A DNA stretch of 64,000 nt from Halanaerobium sp. MA284_MarDTE_T2 (GTDB lineage: Bacteria > Bacillota > Halanaerobiia > Halanaerobiales > Halanaerobiaceae). Under the pieces are notes generated by a model, which was not told the DNA's origin, made no database searches, and worked only from the letters and a program-made list of their open reading frames with translations. The stretch's first letter is position 1, and each line of letters begins with the position of its first letter. The stretch is from the NCBI RefSeq assembly GCF_003337245.1, contig NZ_QPJE01000012.1, positions 1-64,000 on the forward strand, written 5' to 3'. Both the position numbers and the translations under genes were made by a program. Below, piece after piece: positions 26,201 to 35,354 of this stretch.

Positions 26201-26269
26201 TACAAATTAATTTCAATATTTTAGCTTTACTCTTTTCTTAGTTTTAACCTTCAACTTTTAATTTTTCTT

Positions 26270-26662
26270 CTATTTCATAATGACAGCACTATCAATATTT
26301 GTAAAAACATTTTCTTTCATGCTCTTTCCATCAACAGCTGTGACAACAGTATTATTTTCAACACTTACAATATAGGCTACATTATTTACCATTATTAGTG
26401 AATCTCTTGCACCTTTTGCTTTAGCTTTTTCAATACCGCTTGTCAGCTGATCCAAATCTTTTTCACTAACAGAAATAGAGCGGGAATCCAGCCTTTTTTG
26501 CGCATGTTTGGAAAAATTAATTTTATTTTTATCAGCAAGTTTTTCATTTAATAATTCTTTAAAAGATACATTTTTATCATTTTTCTGCTGATTTTTACGA
26601 TTTATATTTTTATTCTGTTCAAGCGGCCTTATTGGCTGATTTATTTTTAATCTATTATCCAT
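26270..26662 (-). CDS. Flagellar operon protein of the TIGR02530 type
   Basis: 130 residues. The C-terminal half holds the conserved part: FSKHAQKRLDSRSISVSEKD, then KAKAKGARDSLIMVNNVAYI and VSVENNTVVTAVDG. The N-terminal 45 residues are polar and Lys/Asn-rich. The family is found only between flgD and flgE in Firmicute-type flagellar operons; its function is not established, although a link to hook assembly is likely from position. Four bases after flgD. Confidence 0.8.
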   Translation of the reverse strand: MDNRLKINQPIRPLEQNKNINRKNQQKNDKNVSFKELLNEKLADKNKINFSKHAQKRLDSRSISVSEKDLDQLTSGIEKAKAKGARDSLIMVNNVAYIVSVENNTVVTAVDGKSMKENVFTNIDSAVIMK

Positions 26663-26665
26663 AAT

Positions 26666-27112
26666 CTACACCTCTTCCTCAGAGCCACCTGCTTTACTGA
26701 TAGCTGTAAGGTGATCCATTCTTATCTCAGAACCATTTTCCAGCACTACCCATATTTGTTCATCTTTAGATTTTACTCCATCCACTGTACCTTTTAATTC
26801 AACACCTTCTATCTCTGCAGTTATCTCCTTACCGATCAGATCTGCCTGACCTGCAAGCTGATTAACATTAAACTGCTGTTCTAACATACCGTATATTTTT
26901 TCCACCTTTTCTAGAGAGCTAAATTCGGCCATCTGAGAGATAAACTCTTTATCTTCCATCGGATCTAAAGGATCCTGATTTTGAAGCTGTGTGATTAAGA
27001 TTTTAAAAAATGCATCCTGACCTAAACCATCATTTCCTGCCAGGCTTGCTCTTTCTGTTTCAATCTTATACTGAGAGTTCTGTACGGCTCCTACACCTGC
27101 TATATCTGACAT
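26666..27112 (-). CDS. flgD: Hook cap / scaffold protein FlgD
   Basis: 148 residues, the short Firmicute type without a large C-terminal Ig region. The core GQDAFFKILITQLQNQDPLD with EDKEFISQMAEFSSLEKVEK is diagnostic. It caps the growing hook. Located between fliK and the TIGR02530-type gene. Confidence 0.92.
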   Translation of the reverse strand: MSDIAGVGAVQNSQYKIETERASLAGNDGLGQDAFFKILITQLQNQDPLDPMEDKEFISQMAEFSSLEKVEKIYGMLEQQFNVNQLAGQADLIGKEITAEIEGVELKGTVDGVKSKDEQIWVVLENGSEIRMDHLTAISKAGGSEEEV

Positions 27113-27124
27113 TCAATCCCTCCT

Positions 27125-28729
27125 TTAAGCGAGCAGATTTAGTTTATCACTGGAAAAAGCTGCTCTATTTATCATTTTCAGATGTTTTAATACCACACTG
27201 TCACCGGCTGTATTAGATCTGTCATTTCTGCGGTGGACATAATACTGGCCCTGAAAAAACTTCCGCTGTTCATATTCCTGATTTTGGCCAGTTTCTCCAT
27301 CACCAAAAGCTGTTTCCTGATCACTAAAAGCAAACTCATTCTGCCTTTCAACCTGCTGGGGAGAATTTTTTGCTATTTCCACTTTGAACTGTTCAATATT
27401 AATACCCTGTTTTACCAGATCGATTTTGAGCTGTTTTAGACTGTTTTCCAGCTGTGTCCTGACAAGTTCATTTTCCACTATCATTTTCCCCACCAGTTTT
27501 TCATTGTCATAGCCTAAACTAATATTAACTTTACCCAGTGAGCGGGGTTCCAGATGAATCTGCATTTCTTTTGTATCTGCAGAATATTCTCCGGTAAATT
27601 TTTCGACGATCTGTGTTTTAAGATCAGTATTCTCTGTCTGATTTAAATCTATATTATTTTCCGGCAGTGGAAAATTATCCACTTCTGGAGCTGTGCCTCT
27701 TGATTCTAGATCAAAGCTGAAAAAAAGATTATTATTCAGATCAAGAAAGTTCTTATCACTGCCGCTTTCTGTATTTCCTGCTGCAGATATTTTTCCCAGA
27801 GAAGAATTACTATCTAACGGAAAAGCCCCTTTTTGATCAGCAGTAAAATTATCTAATTTTATGTTTTTACTGTTTTTCTCATTTTGATCATCAAACAGCT
27901 GCTTTAATTGATCTGCCAGTTCTGCCGATACCGAATTGCTTTCAGCTAAACTGTCTGTAGGAGGTATATCTTGAATACTCATAGAATTTAACTTCTGCAG
28001 TAAAGGTAATTTACTATCCTCTCTTTTCAGCAGATCCTCCAGATTAGTAGAGTCAATTTTACCTTTATCAGAAAGTGAAATCAATTTATGGATCTTCGAT
28101 TTCAGAGTTTCAGCATCTAAAATCTCAGCATAATTTTTATCAGAATTATTTAAAACCACCTCTGCAAAACTGTCCAGTTCATTTTTTAGTACAGACTGCT
28201 GCTTTTCTGTCAATGTTATCTTATTTTCTTCCAGCAATGACTCTATTTGTTTAAGACCCTTTATATCTAACACTTTATCATCTGAAGAATATTTTTTGTT
28301 AAACACACTAGTTTCCTGCATACAAACTGCACTATTTTCCTGCAGTAGAGATTTAATTTCTGATAAATTAGTACTGCTGTTCTCGATTTTAGAAAGCAAA
28401 TTCTGCAGCACGATTTCCTGCTGTCTGTTCAGACTTCCACCTTGCAGTAAAGAAAAAAGTTCTGAAGCTGTTTTGTCACTATTTTTAGATAGTATCTTTT
28501 CCAGTTTATCCAAAAATTCCTGATTATTAATCAGTTTTTGGTTATTCAGTTTTTTATTTTTTTCATTATCAGGTGGGCTTTTCCCACTTCTGTCTGATTT
28601 TGCTTTATTAATTCCTTTTATGATATCAGCAAAACTTTTATCAGCATTTTGATAAGTTTTTTTCTTTTTCACTTCAGAAAAAGAACCAGGTTTCTGCTGA
28701 ATCATATTTATCAGCACATGTTCTGTCAT
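27125..28729 (-). CDS. fliK: Hook-length control protein FliK
   Basis: About 534 residues. The long N-terminal part (to about 380) is polar, low in conservation and rich in Ser, Asn, Asp and Lys, as expected for the molecular ruler. The C-terminal Flg_hook domain contains MQIHLEPRSLGKVNISLGYD, then ENELVRTQLENSLKQLKIDL and GINIEQFKVEI. The ATG at 28729 is chosen because a full AAGGAGGTGA lies in front; the upstream in-frame GTG overlaps that site. Confidence 0.9.
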   Translation of the reverse strand: MTEHVLINMIQQKPGSFSEVKKKKTYQNADKSFADIIKGINKAKSDRSGKSPPDNEKNKKLNNQKLINNQEFLDKLEKILSKNSDKTASELFSLLQGGSLNRQQEIVLQNLLSKIENSSTNLSEIKSLLQENSAVCMQETSVFNKKYSSDDKVLDIKGLKQIESLLEENKITLTEKQQSVLKNELDSFAEVVLNNSDKNYAEILDAETLKSKIHKLISLSDKGKIDSTNLEDLLKREDSKLPLLQKLNSMSIQDIPPTDSLAESNSVSAELADQLKQLFDDQNEKNSKNIKLDNFTADQKGAFPLDSNSSLGKISAAGNTESGSDKNFLDLNNNLFFSFDLESRGTAPEVDNFPLPENNIDLNQTENTDLKTQIVEKFTGEYSADTKEMQIHLEPRSLGKVNISLGYDNEKLVGKMIVENELVRTQLENSLKQLKIDLVKQGINIEQFKVEIAKNSPQQVERQNEFAFSDQETAFGDGETGQNQEYEQRKFFQGQYYVHRRNDRSNTAGDSVVLKHLKMINRAAFSSDKLNLLA

Positions 28730-28747
28730 TTGTTCACCTCCTTTCAC

Positions 28748-28868
28748 TGAGTCTTCATTATTATAACGCCAGGTCGACTCACTGAGCTTTTTTTAGTAAT
28801 CGCATGGTCAGCTCAGTATTAACACATCGAGTGCGTCACAGTACTAGGGCATCGAGCCCGTCGCACTC
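28748..28868 (-). repeat. Structured spacer between motE and fliK
   Basis: About 125 bases with several inverted repeats: TGAGTC/GACTCA (28748-28753, 28776-28781), ACTGAGCT/AGCTCAGT (28781-28788, 28810-28817), GAGTGCG/CGCACTC (28829-28835, 28862-28868) enclosing GGGC-ATCGA-GCCC (28847-28859). Two stretches also repeat directly (CAGTA...CATCGAG at 28814-28831 and 28840-28857). No T tract follows. Most gene junctions of this operon are under 30 bases, so this insert is unusual. Function unknown. Confidence 0.55.
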
Positions 28869-28874
28869 AGCTAT

Positions 28875-29411
28875 TTATTCTGATCCAATTATTTTTGACA
28901 GTTCTGCTGCCAATCCTTCCGGCAGTTCCTGAAGTATGGCGGCTGCCTGTTCTTCTTTTAAATTGGCAAGAACTTCTGCAGCAAATTCTCTATCCAGCTG
29001 CTGTATAACTGAGGCTGCTGCTGGAGCTTCCATTCTTCGATATATTTCAGTCAATTTATTTAATTTTTCTTCTTTAGTCTCTTGATCACTGCTCAATTTT
29101 TCGTTTCTTTTCTTTTCAGCTTCAAGAGCCAGCTCCGTTTCTTTGAGATTCTTTTTTAGTTCTTCTATCTCACCTTCAAGTGAAGCTATTTTTTCATCTT
29201 TCTGCTGAATTTCCGCACTAAACTTTTTATTTTTAGTTTTTTCAGCTTCAATATCTGCTTTTGTTATCATATATTGCTGTACAAATGGTATTCTATTCAG
29301 CAAATTAACTACTGATGCTTTAAAATTAATTATTTCCAGTGCATTTAATGACCAGATAAGCATTGCTGAAAGTATTATAAATAATATGAGAAAAAACAAA
29401 GCTTTTTTCAT
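28875..29411 (-). CDS. MotE-like protein (helix, coiled coil, MgtE-N-like domain)
   Basis: 178 residues: an N-terminal transmembrane helix (about 4-26), a long coiled coil (about 55-120), and a C-terminal MgtE_N/FliG-middle-like domain with MEAPAAASVIQQLDREFAAE and EEQAAAILQELPEGLAAEL. Proteins of this build between fliJ and fliK (YlxF, MotE) are linked to the stator or motor in other bacteria. Role here is inferred from domain order and position. Confidence 0.78.
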   Translation of the reverse strand: MKKALFFLILFIILSAMLIWSLNALEIINFKASVVNLLNRIPFVQQYMITKADIEAEKTKNKKFSAEIQQKDEKIASLEGEIEELKKNLKETELALEAEKKRNEKLSSDQETKEEKLNKLTEIYRRMEAPAAASVIQQLDREFAAEVLANLKEEQAAAILQELPEGLAAELSKIIGSE

Positions 29412-29413
29412 TT

Positions 29414-29848
29414 TTATCTCCCGCCTGACATAAATTGTCGTCCTATTTCATCCAGCTCTTTCTGCTCATCCAGCAAAAATTCTTTAATAAATTTTTCGGT
29501 TTCTTTTTCTTTCAGTTTTTCTAAAGTTTTTCTTTCTCTGCGTTTTTCCATTAATACATTAAGCTGTTTTTTTACCTCTGCTTCTTTTTCCCTTTTTTTG
29601 ACAGATATTTTTTCTTCCAGTTCTCTCTGCTTTTTTAAGTATTTTCTGTAATCAATATTTAACCAGAGATCACTACCATTTTCTCGCAGGTGAGCAAAAA
29701 TATTTTCTTTTTCAATTTTTATTTTTTCCAATTTTTTCTTTAAATCATTTAAATCTTTCTGCAGCAGCCTGTATCTGTCTTCTTCCATATCTTCCTGCCT
29801 GCTTTTTAGATTTAATATTTTTTCAAATTTAAAATTATATTTATACAA
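29414..29848 (-). CDS. fliJ: Flagellar export stalk protein FliJ
   Basis: 144-residue, almost wholly coiled-coil protein rich in Lys and Glu, with the N-terminal YKYNFKFEKILNLKSRQEDM typical of FliJ. It links the FliI ATPase to FlhA. The start is TTG at 29848 with AAGGTGAT upstream. It follows fliI after 11 bases. Confidence 0.87.
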   Translation of the reverse strand: MYKYNFKFEKILNLKSRQEDMEEDRYRLLQKDLNDLKKKLEKIKIEKENIFAHLRENGSDLWLNIDYRKYLKKQRELEEKISVKKREKEAEVKKQLNVLMEKRRERKTLEKLKEKETEKFIKEFLLDEQKELDEIGRQFMSGGR

Positions 29849-29859
29849 AAATTATCACC

Positions 29860-31173
29860 TTATTCTGCCGCAATATTTTTGAGGTGTTCCACAGTCTGTT
29901 CAAAATTTGTCTTTTCATTTATATTCTGAGTAAGAAAATTATTTATACTGTCAATCTTATCAATAGCTCTATCAACTTCTGCATTTGACCCATGTTCATA
30001 TGCTCCAATATTAATTAAATCTTTTGATTGATTATATGTTGCCAGAAGTTTTTTAAATTTATCAGCGGCTTTTACATGTTCTTCATCAACAATATCCTTC
30101 ATTATACGGCTGACACTGCTTAAAACATCTACTGCCGGATAGTGACTTGCTTCTGCCAGCTCTCTTGATAAAGAAATATGTCCATCAAGTATACCGCGAA
30201 CAGTATCAGAAACCGGTTCATTGAAGTCATCACCTTCTACTAATACCGTATAAAGTGCTGTGATAGATCCTTTATCATTTGTTCCTGTTCTTTCCAGCAG
30301 TTTAGGCAGTTTTGCAAAAACAGAAGGTGGATAACCCCTTGTTGCAGGTGGTTCACCAATAGCCAGCCCTACTTCTCTTAAAGCCATTGCAACTCTTGTC
30401 ACCGAATCCATCATCAGAAGAACATCTTCTCCCTGATTTCGAAAATATTCGGCTACAGCAGTTGCAATATTTGCTGCTTTAACCCGCACCAGTGCCGGCT
30501 GATCTGAAGTAGCAGCTATTACAATAGATCTTTTTAATCCTTCTTCACCCAAATCTTTTTCCAGAAAATCCTTTACCTCTCTCCCTCTTTCTCCTATAAG
30601 GCCAATTACATTGATATCGGCATTTGTGTTTCTAGCAGCCATTCCCAGTAAGGTACTTTTTCCGACACCACTGCCGGAAAATATACCAAGCCTTTGCCCT
30701 TTTCCACAGGTCAGCAGCCCATCAATACATTTTATTCCCAGTGAAAGAGGTTCTTTAATTCTTGATCTCTTCATAGGATCAGGTGGACGATTGTTAACAT
30801 TGACTTCCTTAAGACCGGCTTTATTAGAATTGTCCTGACTTATGACCTGACCGGTTCCGTCAAGAACCTTCCCCAGCAGATTTTTGCCGACATGTACTTT
30901 AAGTCTTTCGTTTGTTGCAGTAACTTTGGCACCTGGTTTAATACCATCCATTTCCCCGATAGGCATCATTAAAACCTTATTATCATCAAAGCCAACTACT
31001 TCTGCTTTAAGATTCCCTTCCTCTGTTTCAATAAGACAGAGTTCACCTATGGAGGCTTCAGGACCGATAGATTCGATCACAAGACCTATTACTCTATTAA
31101 TATGGCCAAAATTTCTGGTCATATTAATATTATTCAGCCTTTTTCCCAGATTTTCAAAATCAATATTAACCAT
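29860..31173 (-). CDS. fliI: Flagellar export ATPase FliI
   Basis: 437-residue hexameric ATPase, homologous to F1-beta. Walker A is GIFSGSGVGKSTLLG, Walker B VLLMMDSVTRVAMALRE, and the signature GEPPATRGYPPSVFAKLPKL follows. Energises or unfolds export substrates. The ATG lies inside the end of fliH (8-base overlap). Confidence 0.95.
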   Translation of the reverse strand: MVNIDFENLGKRLNNINMTRNFGHINRVIGLVIESIGPEASIGELCLIETEEGNLKAEVVGFDDNKVLMMPIGEMDGIKPGAKVTATNERLKVHVGKNLLGKVLDGTGQVISQDNSNKAGLKEVNVNNRPPDPMKRSRIKEPLSLGIKCIDGLLTCGKGQRLGIFSGSGVGKSTLLGMAARNTNADINVIGLIGERGREVKDFLEKDLGEEGLKRSIVIAATSDQPALVRVKAANIATAVAEYFRNQGEDVLLMMDSVTRVAMALREVGLAIGEPPATRGYPPSVFAKLPKLLERTGTNDKGSITALYTVLVEGDDFNEPVSDTVRGILDGHISLSRELAEASHYPAVDVLSSVSRIMKDIVDEEHVKAADKFKKLLATYNQSKDLINIGAYEHGSNAEVDRAIDKIDSINNFLTQNINEKTNFEQTVEHLKNIAAE

Positions 31174-31954
31174 TTACTTCAACCTCTTCTAGCAATTCTC
31201 TTTTTATAAGCATTAATTTTTCCTGCAGTCTGCCTTCTTTTCCGCCCAAATTTGTTTCAACAATACAGTCACCTCTGCTGAGATTATCATCACCAACAAA
31301 TTTGAAGTTTTTATCTTTTAAGTTCCTGCCCAGCCTGTCTTCCTGAATATAGGGAAGAAAACCTGGATGAACTTTTATTATCATATCTTTATGGTTTTCA
31401 CCAAGTTCGTTTAACATATCAGATATTATATTATTTATAATTTCATGTTCTTTTTCCAGTTTAACATCGATAATTATACCTGCTATCTTTACTGCCAGAT
31501 TTATTACCGATCTCTTTAAATTATTTTTTTCGCGGGTAATTTCACTGCTGAAGCTGTCTGCAAGCTTCATTAGACTTTCAATTTCTTTTTTTATTTCCTG
31601 ACGTCCTTCTTTAAGTCCCTGCTGATATCCTTTTTCTTTTTCTTCCTTTAATATTTTTCCTTTTTCTTCAATTATTTTATTTTTTTTCTTTTCGGCTTCA
31701 GTCAGTATTTCAGCGGCTTTAACCTCTGCTGCTTCAATTATCTCTTCAGCTCTATGTTCAGCATTTTCTTCTATTTTTTCTTCTTTACTTCTGGCAGTCT
31801 TATTATTTGCTGTTTTTTTTGTATTGTTTTCATTTTTGTCTGTATCTTTATTTTTATTTTTTTTTAACTTATTTTTATCTGCTTTCAGCACTTTTTTTTC
31901 ATTATCTATTCTATATTTGCCTATCACCTGTGATGCTTTAATGATTTTAGACAA
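31166..31954 (-). CDS. fliH: Flagellar export regulator FliH
   Basis: 262 residues. The N-terminal third is very rich in Lys, Asn and Glu; the middle is a Glu/Lys coiled coil with EEKEKGYQQGLKEGRQEIKK; the C-terminal domain (VNLAVKIAGIIIDVKLEKE, then VHPGFLPYI) resembles F-type ATPase delta/b subunits. It binds and restrains FliI and links it to the C-ring. Overlaps both fliG and fliI. Confidence 0.88.
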   Translation of the reverse strand: MSKIIKASQVIGKYRIDNEKKVLKADKNKLKKNKNKDTDKNENNTKKTANNKTARSKEEKIEENAEHRAEEIIEAAEVKAAEILTEAEKKKNKIIEEKGKILKEEKEKGYQQGLKEGRQEIKKEIESLMKLADSFSSEITREKNNLKRSVINLAVKIAGIIIDVKLEKEHEIINNIISDMLNELGENHKDMIIKVHPGFLPYIQEDRLGRNLKDKNFKFVGDDNLSRGDCIVETNLGGKEGRLQEKLMLIKRELLEEVEVNG

Positions 31955-32951
31955 TCACTTCACTCTCCCCACCGCGGGCAATAACAATTTCGCCGCTTTC
32001 TTCTAGTTCACGAATAATATTCACAATTCTCTGCTGTGCATCTTCTACTTCACGCAGTCTGACCGGACCCATAAATTCTATGTCTTCTGTCAGCATTTCA
32101 GCAGCTCTTTGCGACATGTTGCCAGTAATAATTTCTTCAACTTCATCACTTGCTGTTTTTAGGGCCAGAGCCAGATCATGTGTTTCCACCTGACGCAGTA
32201 CAAGCTGTACAGCTCTGTCAGTAAGAAGAACAATATCTTCAAAGACAAACATCCTCTTTTTGATTTCCTCAACAAGCTCTGGATCATCTTCCTCCAGCTT
32301 ATCAAGAATATTTTTTTCTGTTCCCCTGTCAACCTGATTTAAAACATCTACTATTGCTGAAATACCGCCAGCACTGGCATATTCATTTGCCATAACAGAA
32401 GATAACTTCTTTTCTAATACTGCCTCAACTTCCTTAATGATTTCCGGAGAAGTTCTATCCATGACTGCTATTCTTCTGGCTACTTCACTCTGTATATCCG
32501 GAGAAAGTGCAGACAAAACCTGTGAGGCCATGGAAGGACTTACATATGCGAGGATAAGTGCTATAGTTTGTGGATGTTCTCCCTGAATAAAGTTTAAAAG
32601 CTGTGAGGGATCGGATTTGCGTATTGAATCAAAAGGTCTTACCTGTAGTGTTGCTGTAAGGCGGTTTATGATTGCCTTAGTTTTTTCCTTTCCAAATGAT
32701 TTTTCCAGTATTTTTTTCGCATAGTTTATTCCGCCAGAGTTAATATAATCATTGGCTTTTCTGAGCTGCAGAAATTCTTCCTGTATTTTCTGCTTTAGTT
32801 CGGGATTTATTTTATTTAAATTGGCTATTTCCAGAGTTAATTTTTCTACCTCGTCTTCATCCAGATGCTTAAAAATATTTGAAGAAACATCAGGACCAAG
32901 AGAAATTAGAAGAATAGCCGCCTTTTCTTTTCCTGTAAGTTTGTTGTTCAT
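31947..32951 (-). CDS. fliG: Flagellar motor switch protein FliG
   Basis: 334-residue rotor protein. It starts MNNKLTGKEKAAILLISLGP; the middle domain has GEHPQTIALILAYVSPSMAS (EHPQ motif); the C-terminal torque helix has MFVFEDIVLLTDRAVQLVLR with the charged residues that meet MotA. Overlaps fliH by 8 bases. Confidence 0.95.
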   Translation of the reverse strand: MNNKLTGKEKAAILLISLGPDVSSNIFKHLDEDEVEKLTLEIANLNKINPELKQKIQEEFLQLRKANDYINSGGINYAKKILEKSFGKEKTKAIINRLTATLQVRPFDSIRKSDPSQLLNFIQGEHPQTIALILAYVSPSMASQVLSALSPDIQSEVARRIAVMDRTSPEIIKEVEAVLEKKLSSVMANEYASAGGISAIVDVLNQVDRGTEKNILDKLEEDDPELVEEIKKRMFVFEDIVLLTDRAVQLVLRQVETHDLALALKTASDEVEEIITGNMSQRAAEMLTEDIEFMGPVRLREVEDAQQRIVNIIRELEESGEIVIARGGESEVIV

Positions 32952-32972
32952 AACAGTTTAACCCCTTCTATA

Positions 32973-34523
32973 CTATTCATCTACCAGCCAGCTGCGAATA
33001 AGTTTGGCAGCACCTTCTGGATCAGAATTAACCAATCTTTCAAGTTCTTTTTCAACCTGTTCTTTTTCTTTCTCTTCAGGACTTCTCTTGAGAAGATCCA
33101 GCTCTTCTTCCTCTTCTTCTACAGAGACATCAACACCTGAACCTGCTGGTGCTGTTTTTTGTTTTCTATATAAATAAATTATCAGAGCTGCTGCTATAAC
33201 AAGTATTAAGATAATAAGTCCGGCATAAATATATGTCTGCCTTTGAGCTGCAGCTTCTTCTGCAGCACGTGCCTGAGCTGCCGCTTCTGCAAGAGAATTA
33301 TCAAATTTTATTGCAGTTATATTAACTACATCTCCTCTTTCTCTATCATAACCAATAGCTGCCTGTACAGCATTTCTGATCTGTTCAATTGTTTCTTCAT
33401 CTGCATCCTGATTAACCATTACTGAAACCGACAGCTTTTCAATTTCTCCAGGAGCATAAACATGTTTTTCGATTTTTTCATTTATTTCGTAATTTGTAAT
33501 TATATTTTCCTTTTCATAGCTGCCCGCATTTTCACTATCTTCTGCCTGATACTGTGGAATATTGCTGTCTGTACCGGGTATACCTGCTGCTGGCCCGGCA
33601 TTACTGCCTACATAAGATTCAGTATTGCTTTCCTGGCTGCGAACTACTCCATCCTCATCAACAACAGGGGAATATGTCTTGCTTTCTACCTGGCGTTGAT
33701 CAAAATTAAGTTTTGCATAGACCTGAACTGTAAAATTACCTGGACCAAGCACCTTTGTCAGCATAGCCGCAAGATCATTTTTTAAAGATTTTTCAAAATT
33801 TTTCTGCAGGGTAAAGTTTTTGGGGTCAGATACCCAGCTGCTTCCATTTGTTTCTCCATCAATCGAAAGAAGGTTACCATTAGTATCAACAACAGTAACC
33901 TGAGATATGGGGAGGTCCTGAACACTGCTGGCCACAAGATTCTGAATCGAGGCAACCACCTCTGGACTCACGTTAAACCCTGGCTCCAGATCTATCAGCA
34001 CTGAAGCTGTTGCTGATTTTTCTTCTGCAATAAACAGGCTCTGCTCTGGAGGTGTTATCTGAACACGAGAATAGCTGATGCCCGAAATTGATTGAATAGA
34101 TCTGCTCAACTCCCCTCCAAGTGCCCTATAATAATTTACTTTTCGTTCGAATTCTGTTGTCCCAAACTGACTGCTGTCAAAAATTTCAAATCCCACAACT
34201 CCTTGATCAGGCAGTCCTGCTCCAGCAAGTTCTATCCTTAACTGATACAGCTGATCTTCTGGAACCAGAATTGTGGAGCCATTACCTGACAGTTTGTAAT
34301 CTACCTGGTCTTCTTTTAATTTTTCGACAATGGCAGCAGTATCCCGTGTCGTAAGATTAGTATAAAGGGGTTTATAATTTGCTGTACTACCCCTTATTAT
34401 TAGATAGCCGAAACCAGCTGCAAGGAGAATAGTACTTACAATTATTATGATTTTTATATTATTATTTAATTTTCCCCATACTTTGTTAAATTCTTCTCTA
34501 TATTTATTAAAAAAATCGGCCAT
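32973..34523 (-). CDS. fliF: MS-ring protein FliF
   Basis: 516 residues with two transmembrane helices at about 25-43 and 430-452. The periplasmic ring-building region has YKPLYTNLTTRDTAAIVEKL, VGFEIFDSSQFGTTEFERKV and RVQITPPEQSLFIAEEKSAT. The C-terminal acidic tail binds FliG. First structure assembled in the operon's pathway. Confidence 0.95.
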   Translation of the reverse strand: MADFFNKYREEFNKVWGKLNNNIKIIIIVSTILLAAGFGYLIIRGSTANYKPLYTNLTTRDTAAIVEKLKEDQVDYKLSGNGSTILVPEDQLYQLRIELAGAGLPDQGVVGFEIFDSSQFGTTEFERKVNYYRALGGELSRSIQSISGISYSRVQITPPEQSLFIAEEKSATASVLIDLEPGFNVSPEVVASIQNLVASSVQDLPISQVTVVDTNGNLLSIDGETNGSSWVSDPKNFTLQKNFEKSLKNDLAAMLTKVLGPGNFTVQVYAKLNFDQRQVESKTYSPVVDEDGVVRSQESNTESYVGSNAGPAAGIPGTDSNIPQYQAEDSENAGSYEKENIITNYEINEKIEKHVYAPGEIEKLSVSVMVNQDADEETIEQIRNAVQAAIGYDRERGDVVNITAIKFDNSLAEAAAQARAAEEAAAQRQTYIYAGLIILILVIAAALIIYLYRKQKTAPAGSGVDVSVEEEEEELDLLKRSPEEKEKEQVEKELERLVNSDPEGAAKLIRSWLVDE

Positions 34524-34597
34524 CTTAATACCTCTCTCAAAGAAAATTCATTAATATAAATTGCTGATTTTTCTGTAAAAATTAATATTAATATATA

Positions 34598-34900
34598 TTA
34601 TACCTGTATTCTCATAACTTCTTTATATGCTTCCACAATTTTATTCTGCACGGCTGTGGTTAAATTTAAAGCTATTTTAGCCTTTTCTCCAGCTATCATC
34701 ACCTGATGAATATTATCTGTTTCACCGGCAGCAAATTTGGCTGTCATCTCTTCCGAATTTTTTTGAAGGTTGTTTACTTCCATAATTTTCTCTTTGAAAA
34801 GATTTTTAAAATCACTTTTTGTATTTTCTTTTTCCTTGTTTTCTAGAGAATAATGTTCAAAAATATCTGTTGCAGGGTTAATTCCCATTTTATCCAGCAA
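34598..34900 (-). CDS. fliE: Hook-basal body protein FliE
   Basis: 100 residues. The conserved C-terminal part ETDNIHQVMIAGEKAKIALN and AVQNKIVEAYKEVMRIQV identifies FliE, which joins the MS-ring to the rod. It starts with TTG at 34900 after AGGAGGAATTACA. A 74-base spacer without clear structure separates it from fliF. Confidence 0.92.
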   Translation of the reverse strand: MLDKMGINPATDIFEHYSLENKEKENTKSDFKNLFKEKIMEVNNLQKNSEEMTAKFAAGETDNIHQVMIAGEKAKIALNLTTAVQNKIVEAYKEVMRIQV

Positions 34901-34911
34901 TGTAATTCCTC

Positions 34912-35352
34912 CTATCTGCTGATATCCAGAGCACTTGCTGCCATGTTCTTGTAGTTAGAAATTGCCTGAACATTAGCTTCATAAGCTCTAGTTGCATCTA
35001 TCATATTTATCATTTCTGTCATAATACTTATATTGGGAAGCCGCAAATAACCATCCTCATCTGCATCAGGGTGGTTGGGTCTGTATTCAATTTTAAAGGG
35101 GCTCTGGTCTTCTCTAATCTCTTTAACTTCTACACCTTTATCGTTAGCGTTATCATTTAGGACAGATAAGCCAGAACCAAAAACTGACATTTTATTTTGC
35201 AGCTTTTCCTGAAAAACAGCAACTTTTCGCCTGTATGGACCACCATCTTCTGTTCTGGTAGTTTCCACATTGGCTATATTCCCAGAAATTATATCCATTC
35301 TCAATCTCTGAGCAGTTAAACCAGATGCACTAATATCTATTCCACTAAACAA
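34912..35352 (-). CDS. flgC: Proximal rod protein FlgC
   Basis: 146 residues with N-terminal GIDISASGLTAQRLRMDIIS and GNIANVETTRT, and C-terminal LRLPNISIMTEMINMIDATR with AYEANVQAISNYKNM. Starts with TTG at 35352 behind AAGGGGGT. Two bases after flgB. Confidence 0.93.
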   Translation of the reverse strand: MFSGIDISASGLTAQRLRMDIISGNIANVETTRTEDGGPYRRKVAVFQEKLQNKMSVFGSGLSVLNDNANDKGVEVKEIREDQSPFKIEYRPNHPDADEDGYLRLPNISIMTEMINMIDATRAYEANVQAISNYKNMAASALDISR

Positions 35353-35354
35353 AT

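Noticed and set aside
28781-28817. Terminator between motE and fliK
   Set aside because: The hairpin is not followed by a T tract on the transcribed strand; the T run lies within the loop side of the opposite strand.
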